A DNA stretch of 64,000 bases from Metaphire vulgaris (lineage: Eukaryota; Annelida; Clitellata; Crassiclitellata; Megascolecidae): positions 21,899,024-21,963,023 of the forward strand of contig CM030835.1 in the NCBI GenBank assembly GCA_018105865.1, written 5' to 3'. The notes under the pieces were generated by a model. That model saw only the letters and a program-made list of their open reading frames with translations. It did no database searches and was not told the DNA's origin. This document shows positions 1 to 10,065 of this stretch, in pieces. A program made the position numbers and the translations under genes. Position 1 is the stretch's first letter; the number at the start of each line of letters is the position of its first letter.

Positions 1-220
1 AATTGGATGGGACATGTCCTCCGGCATGACTCTTTACTAAGAACAATAATCGAAGGAAAAATAGAGGGAAAGAGAGTGAGAGGTAGACCGAGAAAGATGA
101 TGTTGGAGTGGATGATGAATAAAGGATATCAGGAACTCAAAGAAGAAGCAAGCAATCGATCGGAGTGGAATAACTGGATACCTGGACCTGTCGAGAGACA
201 GAAACACTGATGATGATGAT
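1..220 (+). mobile_element. LINE 3' end (endonuclease/RT-type non-LTR element, C-terminal fragment)
   Basis: Reads in frame from the window edge through the motif GHVLRHDSLL, then EGKIEGKRVRGRPRK, to a stop at about 210, followed by a (TGA)n tail at 208-220. The GHVLRH...GKR.RGRPR signature is the usual C-terminus of endonuclease-reverse transcriptase LINEs (RTE-like by my recollection of the family). The start of the element lies outside the window. Here the frame is intact across W-M-G-H, whereas the second copy near 2934 has lost one base and is shifted. The tail runs straight into the piggyBac-like element. Confidence 0.8.
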
Positions 221-841
221 AGGCTGTTAATTAATAAATATTCTATAGGCCTATTGTTGTTTCAGCTATATTGCAGCCTGTGTTATGCACGTTTTCTTAA
301 TTTTTATTAAATGCATAGTTCAGGAATCGATGCTAGGTAAAGTAGCAGTTTGATATTGTGGTTATCATTTAATTAGCAAATGAATTCCGTTCATCTGCAT
401 TAAATATGTAATTTATTGCCTTATTAGGCATATACAGTTATAGGGCCTATGGCCTGTTAGTGGCCGGCAGCAAAGTCTCCTATGTCAAACGGCATTGTCT
501 GTTTTAGTTTTCAAGTGTAACCATGATCCTATTCCTGTTTTTTGTCATTTATCTTTGCTTTTATTGTCATTTATCTTAATCTGTTTTTTATTTTTATTTA
601 TAATGTAAAAATAAGAAGGGGCCTAGAGGCAAGAAGTAAATCAGTTGTGAAAACTGCTGAAGCTGTCGCTGTTGCTGAACAATGCACGAAAGTTACCAAA
701 CGTACAAGACAAGGCATGCAACAGCCGACAGCTACAGATCAAGAGCCCTCAACATAGGCTCAGCATGAAAATCGTCCTCAGCGCAGGATGACAGCAGTAC
801 AAGCACTGGCAACATTGCAAAAGTCTAGTGGAAACCAAAAG

Positions 842-1599
842 TGGCAGTGAATCCGACAGTACTGCCTGTAAATTATACTGTACCTGGGGAAGGATGAGAC
901 CATGGTTGATAGTCTTGGTACACACGTTTTGAAGCAACATATGCAACCATACCTAGGACCTGGTTACAACGTGACAATGGACAGCTTTTTCACAAGTAGA
1001 GAGCTTGCAGAGAAGCTACTGAAGAGAACCTCTGTGGTTGGAACAACCAGAGCAAACAGAAGGGAAAGCCTCACACTGGTGAAACTTCCTCTACACGAGT
1101 CAGTTTTCTACAGCAGTTCTTCACTCAATTTGACTGTCTACCAGGCAAAGCAAAACAAATCCGTATTGGTTTTGTCAACCCTTCACAAATGGGCAGCACG
1201 ACAAGGAGATGGAAAGAAAAACCATGAACAATAATTATTTATTACAACAGAAGTAAATGCGGCGTTGATATGCTTGACTATTATGTGTCGAGAAATGAGC
1301 ACCAAAGGAGCTTGCAGATGACCACTGGCTATCTTGTTCAAAATTCTTTATCTAGCGGTGAAAATGCATGGGTTATATGTAAGCTGCTTCTGTTTGAACT
1401 GTCTCAGCAGCTCAAGGAAAGCGAAGCTTACAGGAGAGTTGATAGTTGTTCAGTCAGTGGCAAGCTGAAGGAGAGAGTGACGTGTGAAGTTGAAGCACAT
1501 TATAAGCGTAATCGTAAAACAACTAAGTGTACTCAGTGCAAACGACCAGTTTGCAAACAGTGTTTTGCACCTATTTGTGCCAGATGTAAATTAGCGTAG
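842..1599 (+). pseudogene. piggyBac transposase fragment, frameshifted (copy 1)
   Basis: The first part (about 866-1234) reads YLGKDETMVDSLG and then GPGYNVTMDSFFTSRELAEK. The D in TMDSFFTS matches the conserved catalytic Asp region of DDE_Tnp_1_7 transposases, and the following VVGTTRANR matches the GT.R.NR block. The second part (1270-1599) is in another frame: MLDYYVSRNEHQRS matches the VD.lD.....Y...R block, and the end has the cysteine cluster C-x2-C-x4-C-x2-C-x4-C-x2-C, the zinc-binding tail usual for piggyBac. The two halves are separated by a frameshift near 1215-1270 and the N-terminal half with the first Asp is absent, so it cannot encode an active enzyme. Confidence 0.8.
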
Positions 1600-1815
1600 G
1601 TGTGGTATGAAATTTTTTGACAATTGACTGTGACCAAATGCTATAATTGATAAGTATTATAACATAACTTTTTAAAATAAATTATATGTTTATTTATTAC
1701 TAAGTTATATTACTAAGATAAGTGCTTTTATTAGTAATGATAGCACCGTAATTGCATTTATTGCTGTTGCACTATATAGTGTTTCCACATAGGTAGCTTC
1801 ATAGTGAAACTTGAT

Positions 1816-1831
1816 TGCGTCAATTGACGCA
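1816..1831. repeat. 16-bp perfect palindrome inside piggyBac-like element (with partner at 1994-2009)
   Basis: TGCGTCAATTGACGCA is its own reverse complement and occurs twice per element, 178 bp apart, each followed by a similar string (TTGGGCCTTC / TTGGTCCTTC). The same pair is at 4743-4758 and 4921-4936 in the second copy. Paired subterminal palindromes next to a TTAA end are plausible transposase-binding sites; that role is inferred. Confidence 0.75.
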
Positions 1832-2029
1832 GTTGGGCCTTCGAGGTATATAGACATCGTTCAAGCACTAGCGAAGTGTGTGGAAAGAGTTTATATGCAA
1901 TTTCTTATAGCTTGGGCCGAAAGAGGAAAAGTCAATTTTTTTCAGAATTTTCCGATGTAAACTCTGACCATGGCATTAATCAAAAATGTCAATTGCGTCA
2001 ATTGACGCACTTGGTCCTTCTAGTGTTAA

Positions 2030-3147
2030 GAATGCTAAGTGAGAGAAGACTTCAAAATGGAAAAAATACCTATATATGCTTCGTGGATTACGAAAAAGCA
2101 TTTGACAGAGTAGACTGGAGGATTTTGATGAGAGCACTGAAAAGGGTGGGAGTGGATTGGAGAGACAGAAGACTGATAGCAAACCTATACCTTGGACAGT
2201 CAGTGAAGGTGAGAATAGAGGGAGAACTGAGTGAATCGTGTATGATTGGCAGAGGAGTAAGGCAGGGATGTCCACTGTCACCGCTGCTGTTTAACATATA
2301 CATCGAAGAATTAGTACAAGAGGCGATGGAAAGTACAGATAAGGGAGTTAAAGTTGGAGGAGTACTACTAAAGGCGCTGCGCTTTGCAGACGATCAGGCC
2401 ATGCTAGCAAGCAATCAAAAAGGGCTTCAGGAAGTAATGGATAAACTGATACAAGTGTCAGAAAATTATGGAATGAGAATCAATACAAAAAGACTAAAGT
2501 TATGGTAATAAGTAAAAAGAAGGAACGAGAGTGGAAATAAAGGTTTACGGACAGATCATAGAGCAAGTGAAGGAATTTAGCTATCTAGGAAGTCTGATAA
2601 CAACCGATGCCAGATGCAATAAAGAGATAAGAAGACGTATAGCAATAGCAAAAGAAGCTTTTACAAGAGAAAGGAGCTGATGCAAAGTAAACTAAAACTA
2701 AACCTAAAAAAGAGACTGGTAAAAACATTGATATGGAGTGTGGCGTTGTATGGGGCGGAGACGTGGACAATGAGAAAGGAAGATATAAAACGATTAGAGG
2801 CTTTTGAAATGTGGATTTGGAGGAAAATGCTAAAAGTAAAATACACAGAGCATAAGACAAACGAGGAAGTCATGAAGGAGATAGAAGAAGAAAGAAGCCT
2901 GATAGATACAATCCGGAAAAGGCAGAGAAATTGATGGGACATGTCCTCCGGCATGACTCTTTACTAAGAACAATAATCGAAGGAAAAATAGAGGGAAAGA
3001 GAGTGAGAGGTAGACCGAGAAAGATGATGTTGGAGTGGATGATGAATAAAGGATATCAGGAACTCAAAGAAGAAGCAAGCAATCGATCGGAGTGGAATAA
3101 CTGGATACCTGGACCTGTCGAGAGACAGAAACACTGATGATGATGAT
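2030..3147 (+). pseudogene. LINE reverse transcriptase fragment (endonuclease/RT type), broken
   Basis: Begins directly at the TTAA of piggyBac copy 1. Readable RT blocks in order: LRMLSERRLQNGK; CFVDYEKAFDRVDW (motif A, catalytic D); GVRQGCPLSPLLFNIY (motif B); LRFADDQAML (motif C, FADD in place of the usual YADD); then GSLITT...EIRRRIA, WSVALYGAETWTM, EAFEMWIWRKML and GHVLRHDSLL. Several frame changes occur (after about 2500, near 2680 and at 2934), so it is a pseudogene. A (TGA)n tail ends it at about 3135-3147. This is the same family as the fragment at 1-220. Confidence 0.85.
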
Positions 3148-4956
3148 AGGCTGTTAATTAATAAATATTCTATAGGCCTATTGTTGTTTCAGCTATATTG
3201 CAGCCTGTGTTATGCACGTTTTCTTAATTTTTATTAAATGCATAGTTCAGGAATCGATGCTAGGTAAAGTAGCAGTTTGATATTGTGGTTATCATTTAAT
3301 TAGCAAATGAATTCCGTTCATCTGCATTAAATATGTAATTTATTGCCTTATTAGCATATATACAGTTATAGGGCCTATGGCCTGTTAGTGGCCGGCAGCA
3401 AAGTCTCCTATGTCAAACGGCATTGTCTGTTTTAGTTTTCAAGTGTAACCATGATCCTATTCCTGTTTTTTGTCATTTATCTTTGCTTTTATTGTCATTT
3501 ATCTTAATCTGTTTTTTATTTTTATTTATAATGTAAAAATAAGAAGGGGCCTAGAGGCAAGAAGTAAATCAGTTGTGAAAACTGCTGAAGCTGTCGCTGT
3601 TGCTGAACAATGCACGAAAGTTACCAAACGTACAAGACAAGGCATGCAACAGCCGACAGCTACAGATCAAGAGCCCTCAACATAGGCTCAGCATGAAAAT
3701 CGTCCTCAGCGCAGGATGACAGCAGTACAAGCACTGGCAACATTGCAAAAGTCTAGTGGAAACCAAAAGTGGCAGTGAATCCGACAGTACTGCCTGTAAA
3801 TTATACTGTACCTGGGGAAGGATGAGACCATGGTTGATAGTCTTGGTACACACGTTTTGAAGCAACATATGCAACCATACCTAGGACCTGGTTACAACGT
3901 GACAATGGACAGCTTTTTCACAAGTAGAGAGCTTGCAGAGAAGCTACTGAAGAGAACCTCTGTGGTTGGAACAACCAGAGCAAACAGAAGGGAAAGCCTC
4001 ACACTGGTGAAACTTCCTCTACACGAGTCAGTTTTCTACAGCAGTTCTTCACTCAATTTGACTGTCTACCAGGCAAAGCAAAACAAATCCGTATTGGTTT
4101 TGTCAACCCTTCACAAATGGGCAGCACGACAAGGAGATGGAAAGAAAACCATGAACAATAATTATTTATTACAACAGAAGTAAATGCGGCGTTGATATGC
4201 TTGACTATTATGTGTCGAGAAATGAGCACCAAAGGAGCTTGCAGATGACCACTGGCTATCTTGTTCAAAATTCTTTATCTAGCGGTGAAAATGCATGGGT
4301 TATATGTAAGCTGCTTCTGTTTGAACTGTCTCAGCAGCTCAAGGAAAGCGAAGCTTACAGGAGAGTTGATAGTTGTTCAGTCAGTGGCAAGCTGAAGGAG
4401 AGAGTGACGTGTGAAGTTGAAGCACATTATAAGCGTAATCGTAAAACAACTAAGTGTACTCAGTGCAAACGACCAGTTTGCAAACAGTGTTTTGCACCTA
4501 TTTGTGCCAGATGTAAATTAGCGTAGGTGTGGTATGAAATTTTTTGACAATTGACTGTGACCAAATGCTATAATTGATAAGTATTATAACATAACTTTTT
4601 AAAATAAATTATATGTTTATTTATTACTAAGTTATATTACTAAGATAAGTGCTTTTATTAGTAATGATAGCACCGTAATTGCATTTATTGCTGTTGCACT
4701 ATATAGTGTTTCCACATAGGTAGCTTCATAGTGAAACTTGATTGCGTCAATTGACGCAGTTGGGCCTTCGAGGTATATAGACATCGTTCAAGCACTAGCG
4801 AAGTGTGTGGAAAGAGTTTATATGCAATTTCTTATAGCTTGGGCCGAAAGAGGAAAAGTCAATTTTTTTCAGAATTTTCCGATGTAAACTCTGACCATGG
4901 CATTAATCAAAAATGTCAATTGCGTCAATTGACGCACTTGGTCCTTCTAGTGTTAA
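3148..4956 (+). mobile_element. Defective piggyBac-like DNA transposon, copy 2
   Basis: Almost identical to the copy at 221-2029 and the same length to the base (1805 bp before TTAA). The right end CCTTCTAGTG plus TTAA (4953-4956) abuts a 27-bp minisatellite instead of LINE sequence. The two right ends therefore have different flanks, which a simple two-fold duplication of one locus does not explain. Confidence 0.7.
3770..4526 (+). pseudogene. piggyBac transposase fragment, frameshifted (copy 2)
   Basis: Same two open pieces as copy 1: TMDSFFTS block at 3830-4183 and the cysteine-rich tail at 4197-4526. One A fewer near 4141 than in copy 1 changes the end of the first piece but does not restore the frame. 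The N-terminal half is absent. Confidence 0.8.
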
Positions 4957-5790
4957 CTGCCGCTGAGTCATAAGGGGCTTCAGCTGCCGCTGAGTCAGAA
5001 GGGGCTTCAACTGCCGCTGAGTCAGAAGGGGCTTCAACTGCCGCTGAGTCAGAAGGGGCTTCAACTGCCGCTGAGTCAGAAGGGGCTTCAACTGCCGCTG
5101 AGTCAGAAGGGGCTTCAACTGCCGCTGAGTCATAAGGGGCTTCAACCGCAGTTGGGTCTGAAAAGGCTTCATCTGGTGAAGACTCTGATGAGACGTCGTC
5201 TGCTACGTGCTTGGAGGGGACTTCCGTGTGACCCAAGGCATGTGAATGAGCTTGTCCTGCCTCTGGTGCAACTTCAATAGTTTGCGGGCCTGAGGCTTGA
5301 CAGCTCAATACAGCTTCGAAATCCTCTTCCGTCATCAGCTTTTCCATTCCAAGACCTCAGTAGGGAGGTTTTTAGATCGTAATTCCATTCTATAGGATCG
5401 CACCCGAAAAGAGCGTTGCATGGCGTTTGATTGATGCCCGAATGATGGCTGGTGTGTTTCATGAACTGGACGAACTTCAAACAAGCTGTCCAATCAGTTG
5501 AGTTGTTGTCGCTAAGCCACGTGGTGAGGATGTCAACGGAACCTTGACTCTGAGGGTGTCGAGATTTGCCATGCACAAGATCAGGCCAAATCGCCTTTAG
5601 CTCAGATATCACTGCAGCCGTGAATTCTCTACCGTTGTCGCTTTGTAGAATTTGTGGCGCGCCCATGAGAAGAAAGATGTCCGCTTACCGCTAAGTTCCG
5701 TGCTACCTCCGCTGTTCTATATGATGAAAGCGGTCGAAGAACACAGAATTTTGTCAGATGATCCTGAGAAGATGGATCTAGAACATAAAG
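4925..5790 (-). pseudogene. Integrase-core pseudogene (Ginger / KRBA2-like)
   Basis: Three overlapping minus-strand frames together give one protein. Upstream (about 5690-5790): QDHLTKFCVLRPLSSYRTAEVA. Then (5274-5666): GAPQILQSDNGREF, with the D of the DDE triad in SDNGREF, followed by WPDLVHGKSRHPQSQGSVD, where the usual second acid after QSQGSVE is D. Next KFVQFMKHTSHHSGINQTP, and finally an acidic tail (4925-5347) with the 27-bp repeats. The blocks match rve-type integrases found in Ginger transposons and KRBA2-like genes. Frameshifts near 5670 and 5340, and absence of the N-terminal part, mark it as broken. Confidence 0.75.
4957..5172 (-). repeat. 27-bp coding minisatellite (about 8 units)
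   Basis: The unit CTGCCGCTGAGTCAGAAGGG + GCTTCAA recurs every 27 bases, seven times from 4957, with an eighth degenerate unit at about 5146-5172. 27 is a multiple of three, and on the minus strand it encodes repeats of EAPSDSAAV in frame with the preceding text ending PDEAFSDPTAV. It is thus an acidic, Ser/Ala-rich repeat in the C-terminal tail of the integrase-like pseudogene. Confidence 0.85.
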
Positions 5791-6327
5791 AACACATACA
5801 TATACAGAAATAACCCACAAAAAAGTTTTACAACAAGTCTTGAAAACTTAAGGACCATATTTTATCGTCACATATATAGGCCTACTGTAGGAGGGATGTA
5901 CTGGAAATCTGTTAGGGCCAGTTTCGATTGGTCATAGCACAGGTCTCACGCTGCCAAAGAGAAGAACAGTGTAACAACTAGTGACGGTGACTATGAGTGC
6001 CAAACAATGAATTCAATGAATCTGTCAATGATTAACAAAGACATATGAGGAAATCGCAAAGTTGCGTGCAACAGCAGATGTCACGGCTACATTACTTAAT
6101 TTGTCCAAATAAACATTGTTAAATGTCCGTGTTATTTTTGGAATAACACGAACATGTCACTAAACTTTTCTCATTTCTCGTTCTTCTATCACATTTTAAC
6201 TTGGCTTTATGCAATATTATAATGTTATATTGATTTAAATATTTATTGTGTTGTTTTATGGGATTATAATCATTATATTAGCGTGAATAGCGGTCAGTGT
6301 TCAACGCATTTATGCAATTAAGTGGAT
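5791..6327. other. No gene seen
   Basis: AT-rich DNA with stops in every frame. The AGGCCTA-type string at 5878 is one of many in the window. I see no element end apart from the MITE starting at 6328. Confidence 0.5.
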
Positions 6328-6485
6328 CAGGCAATGTGTGAAATAAATCATTGGAAAAGTTAGTCATTGCACGAAATGACTGGTTTTTTAGTCATTTCAT
6401 GAAACCACTGACCCTATGAGGCATTTCACTAAATGACTGAAACTTTTAGTCATTTCGTGAAATGACTGATTTCACACATTGCCTG
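6328..6485. mobile_element. Fold-back MITE, 158 bp
   Basis: The ends CAGGCAATGTGTGAAAT (6328-6344) and ATTTCACACATTGCCTG (6469-6485) are exact inverted repeats. The pairing continues inward through variants of AGTCATTTC-x-TGAAATGACT, so most of the element can fold on itself. It abuts a (TA)n tract on its right. No target duplication could be defined. Confidence 0.8.

Positions 6486-6486
<1 letters not shown>

Positions 6487-6567
<81 letters not shown>
6487..6567. repeat. (TA)n tract at the 5' edge of the RLE element
   Basis: About 81 bp of pure TA. It is open in the retrotransposon frame (reads YIYIYI) but there is no ATG, so it is flanking DNA rather than coding. Confidence 0.95.
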
Positions 6568-6569
<2 letters not shown>

Positions 6570-8824
6570 CTCCAGATGCCCAATCTTGGCAGGAGTTAAT
6601 ATTAAAACATCCAACTCCTCCACCAGACAGACGACCCGCACCATCCCAGAAATCCTGTCCCCAGCTTCAGGTGACAGAAGATGAGATTCGGGAACGACTG
6701 CGTTCATTCCCTGCAGGATCCTCTGGGGACCCGGACGGACTAAGACCTCAGTTAGTGGCCGAGCTGGTATCCTGTCCAGAGGTAGGGAACCGGCTAGTTA
6801 CCTCAATTACAGGGCTGGTCAACCTACTTTTAGCCGGTACATGTCCAAACCAGGTCCGCCCCATTCTCTTTGGGGGCACTCTGATGGCCCTAAGGAAAAA
6901 ATCGGGGGGATTACGCCCCATTGCCATCGGCTATCTCTGGCGGCGGCTCGCCTCTAAGTGTGCATCCAACTTCGCCCTGCCTAGGGTGACTAAACATCTT
7001 GCACCCCAGCAGGTAGGCGTGGGATGTCCCGGGGGATGCGAGGCAGCAGTGCACTCGGCCAGACGCTTTCTCGCAAACATACCGGAAGATCAGATTCTAG
7101 TGAAACTCGACTTCACGAATGCCTTTAACAGCATGTTCCGAGATAGCATGCTGACCGAATTAGCACAGCTCCTACCAGAGCTGTCGGCCTATTGCGAACT
7201 GTCGTACTGCGAGCCCAGCTCCCTTAAGTTTGGCAGCTTCGCAGTACAGTCTCAGTTAGGCCCACAGCAGGGCGATCCACTGGGCCCTCTCCTCTTTTGT
7301 CTTCCGCTGCAGAACATTCTGAAAAACCTATCGGCAACCTTCACGGTGGGTTACCTCGACGATCTGACTCTGGGCGGGCCCACAAATATAGTCGCAGCAG
7401 ACATCTCAGCCATTGAGAGAGGGTGTAAGAATCTGGGGTTGTCCTTGAACCACGACAAATGCGAAGCCATTCACAGAGGTCCAATGCCGATAACCAACAC
7501 ATCCCTGGACCGGTTTTCGCGGGTCAGTGTTCAAGACGCCACCTTGCTTGGCTCAGCGCTGGAAGTTTCAACCGCCTTCGAGGTGCTCATGTCCAGCCGA
7601 ATAGCGGACTTACAGACGGCCCTCAGTCGCTTGCTCTTGATTCCAAGGCAAGACGCCCTCTTTCTGCTGCGGAGTTCCCTGAGCCATTCAAAGCTCCTCT
7701 ATACGCTGCGATGCACCCCTTGCGCCGAACATCCACTTTTAGAGAGTTTCGACGCAACCATGCGCGAGGGCTTGGACAGCATACTAAACATTCAGCTTTC
7801 TGACAGCCAGTGGCGTCAGGCGACGCTACCCATTAGGGATGGAGGTCTGGGGATTCGTCGGGTGTCCATGCTTGCACCGTCTGCCTTCTTGGCTTCAGCT
7901 GCAGGCACCCGACCCCTCCAGTCTTCCATGCTAGAGAAAGCCTGTGTAAGCACCGACGCGCATGAATTGCAAGTCAAGAACCAGTGGTCCTCCATGAGTC
8001 AGCTGCCGAGCCCAACGTCTGGCTCCCTCACCAAGCAGAGCACCTGGGATCGTCCTCTAATTCAAAGGGAAGTAGCACATCTACTCCAGACCCATCAAGG
8101 GCAATACCACCAAGCCCGTCTGCGAGCTGTCTCAACACGACACGCTAGCGACTGGCTCCATGCACTTCCAATCACCAGTTGTGGCCTTCGCATGGACGAT
8201 GAGACGATCAGAGTCGTCGTCGGTCTACGGCTAGGGGCCACAATCTGCGAGAAGCACCTTTGCCCTTGCGGTACTATGGTCTCTGAGGACGGCGCTCATG
8301 GGCTCTCATGTCATCTAGGCCCAGGTCGTGTCCCCCGACACTGCTTGCTGAACGACATAGTTCAGAGGGCCTTGGTTAGGGCCGGGATCCATGCTATCAA
8401 AGAGCCGCCTGGTCTCTGCCGAACCGATGGGAAAAGGCCAGACGGCATGACCCTGATCCCGTGGCGGACAGGCCGAAGCCTGATCTGGGATGCAACTGTG
8501 GCAGACACAGTTGCCCCCACGTATTTGCCAACCACAGCGCTCGCAGCAGGAGCCGCCGCAGAAGCAGCTGCGGCTAGAAAGACATCGAAATATCAGGCCC
8601 TCTCATCCACCTACATTTTCTTGCCGCTGGCATTTGAAACATTTGGCCCCATCAACAACGACGCCCTCTCCTTTATCAACGATCTGGGTCGACTCATTGC
8701 CCTACAATCCGGGGACAATAGAGAAGGATGCTTTCTGTTCCAAAGAATATCAGTCACGATTCAGCGTTTCAACGCCATCGCATTCCGAGGAACATTTCCA
8801 AATCTGCAACCGAACGAGAGCTAG
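6568..8824 (+). CDS. Reverse transcriptase + CCHC + PD-(D/E)XK endonuclease polyprotein (partial, frame intact)
   Basis: About 751 codons without a stop after the TA tract; no start codon is visible, so the N-terminus is missing. Blocks in order: RSFPAGSSGDPDGLRP (thumb-proximal RT block); ALRKKSGGLRPIAIG; VKLDFTNAFNSM (motif A Asp at 7109-7111); GPQQGDPLGPLLFC (motif B); VGYLDDLTLGG (catalytic YLDD at 7352-7363); then a cysteine/histidine cluster CEKHLCPCG...DGAHGLSC at about 8246-8310; and KRPDG...SLIWDATVAD near 8432-8505, with the P-D and D of a restriction-like endonuclease. RT followed by CCHC and PD..D is the layout of RLE-class LINEs (R2, R4, CRE groups); I do not assign a clade. An unbroken frame suggests recent activity. 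The related copies at 40.6 kb and 42.8 kb are broken. Confidence 0.8.
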
Positions 8825-8900
8825 CACACTATAATTTCATGTCTCCGGACAATTTTTTTTATCATAAGTCCCTCGGGAATGAAGTACCGACGGCATAAAA

Positions 8901-8903
<3 letters not shown>
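6568..8903 (+). mobile_element. RLE-type non-LTR retrotransposon, 5'-truncated, bracketed by (TA)n
   Basis: Consists of one long frame (to 8824) plus an 80-bp 3' UTR that ends in an A-run: TCTCCGGACA, TCGGGAATGAAGTACCGA, GGCATAAAAA. The same 3' UTR is found at 41210-41280. Both edges lie directly in TA repeats. GC content and codon use are clearly higher in GC than the AT-rich surroundings. It probably lost its 5' part, including any N-terminal zinc fingers, during insertion. Confidence 0.8.

Positions 8904-8941
<38 letters not shown>
8904..8941. repeat. (TA)n tract at the 3' edge of the RLE element
   Basis: Follows the A-run of the element directly. Together with 6487-6567 it implies insertion into one TA microsatellite. 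Confidence 0.95.
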
Positions 8942-8942
<1 letters not shown>

Positions 8943-9004
8943 CATTTTGCTCTCTGCCAACTCTTTAGCGGCAATAGCTAGACACAAAATATTTCCAAGA
9001 AGTT

Positions 9005-9500
9005 CTATCTTCTGTTGTTAATCGTCTTCATTCTACGATTGAAATTCATTTCATGTTCATATCTTCTCTGATGTTGTCCAGTGTTTATTCTAGACCTGTT
9101 TTGGAGGGGAATTCCCCCTAAAGTTTTCAAAATCCCCAAAATTTGTATATGTTGGCTTGGGGATGGAAATCCCCCCAAAGCGTGGAGAGACAAATCTTTC
9201 CCCCAAACATTTCAAACTCCCCATGTCAAGGTGGCTAGAATAAACACTGAATGTTGTCCTATGTTCCTGGGTCTTCCTCTTCCTTTATTTCCTTCTATTT
9301 GAGTGTAGACTGTCTTGCATGTTAGTCTCCTTTCATCCATTCTGTTGACCTTCCCATACCAGTTGAGTCCTTTTCTTCTGATTTTGTCGATAATTGTATC
9401 CTTTAGGTTGAGACTTTGTCTTCATTTCTTATCTTTTGTAGCTGGTTTACTCTAAGGATTTACCGTATTGTCAAAGGAATGATATGAAGAACAGTTTAAA
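9005..9500 (-). pseudogene. LINE reverse transcriptase C-terminus, split by a MITE
   Basis: On the minus strand 9430-9250 reads IIDKIRRKGLNWYGKVNRMD, then RRLTCKTVYTQIEGNKGRG and RPRNIGQH. After removing the MITE at 9079-9249 it continues QRRYEHEMNFNRRMKTINN to a stop near 9005. This matches the C-terminal tail of endonuclease-RT LINEs (..RWYGHV.RM....GRGRPR..). Upstream, RNEDKVS is in another frame, so the copy is decayed. Confidence 0.75.
9079..9249. mobile_element. hAT-type MITE, family 1 copy A
   Basis: Ends CAGTGTTTATTCTAG and CTAGAATAAACACTG are perfect 15-bp inverted repeats. ATGTTGTC flanks it at 9071-9078 and again at 9251-9258, an 8-bp target duplication with one extra A. The interior is a hairpin of C- and G-runs. 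It sits inside the LINE coding sequence at 9005-9500. Confidence 0.88.
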
Positions 9501-9884
9501 AGAAATCTGTAGATTTGATTTATAAAATATAATGTTCAGAATTGACAATGCATAAAAGCGATTTTAGTCTGGTTGTACAGAGTCATAGTGCAAAATGAAC
9601 TGTAGTTAGTCAGTAAGTATACTGTTAGACCAAAGTACTACCAAGAAATAAATACCAACATTTTCTCTCAGAAATTCATCAATGCCACACATGCATTTTT
9701 GGTGGGCTGGTGGGGGATGCATCCCCAGTCATCCCCAACGTGGAACTGCCCTTGAAGACTAATGCAGGCAATACTTACATCAAATAATGTGATTAACTAT
9801 CACGATCAGAAGGGTCAACAACAATGTCAGCAAGACGTGTAGTTCATTTTCATGTTTCAGTACAAAGAGCAATAAGAAAGCAGT
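9501..9884. other. No gene seen
   Basis: AT-rich sequence with frequent stops. GGTGGGCTGGTGGGGG near 9700 and similar C/G-rich strings resemble MITE interiors, but no paired ends were found. Confidence 0.4.
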
Positions 9885-10065
9885 ATAATAAAAAAGTTGA
9901 CAAAAAGTAGTTAAACTTTTAGTTGTAACTATTTTAAAAAGTAGTTAAACTATTGCTGTAACTAGTTAAGAAAAAAGTAGTTAAACTATTAATAATTGCC
10001 TCAACTAAATTTTTCCAGTTAAACTAATAGTTATAACTATTTTAGTTAACTAATGCCCATCACTG
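9885..10065. mobile_element. hAT-like element fragment, 3' end only (GTTAACT-rich family)
   Basis: Repeated AGTAGTTAAACT / TTAGTTAACT motifs lead to the end TGCCCATCACTG at 10054-10065, the same end as the complete 848-bp element at 62477-63324. The matching left end is not adjacent. The base after CACTG is the start of the block shared with 52.36 kb, so this end marks the exact edge of that shared block. Confidence 0.7.

Larger units (their letters stand above)
221..2029 (+). mobile_element. Defective piggyBac-like DNA transposon, copy 1
   Basis: The right end is well defined: the last bases before the TTAA at 2026-2029 are CCTTCTAGTG, and TTAA is the piggyBac target. About 30 bases inside lies a perfect 16-bp palindrome (1994-2009), with a second copy at 1816-1831. 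The interior holds the C-terminal half of a transposase in two frames. I could not find a matching left inverted terminal repeat next to 221, so the left end is either lost or not recognised. The right TTAA falls inside LINE coding sequence (codons for L-R-M-L), so the element, or its right half, inserted into that LINE. Confidence 0.7.
1..4956 (+). repeat. Tandem duplication of a 2.93-kb unit (LINE 3' end + piggyBac-like element)
   Basis: The sequence from 1 to about 2029 recurs at about 2929-4956, shifted by 2928 bases. I see only a handful of differences: one base near 10/2935, a short indel near 435/3362, and one A in the run near 1212/4141. After the shared TTAA the copies diverge: the first continues into LINE reverse transcriptase, the second into a 27-bp minisatellite. 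Near identity means a very recent duplication, or an assembly artefact. Confidence 0.9.

Noticed and set aside
7459..7803. Plus-strand frames at 7459-7803 and 8490-8834 within the retrotransposon
   Set aside because: They overlap the continuous RT/endonuclease frame in a different frame and match nothing.
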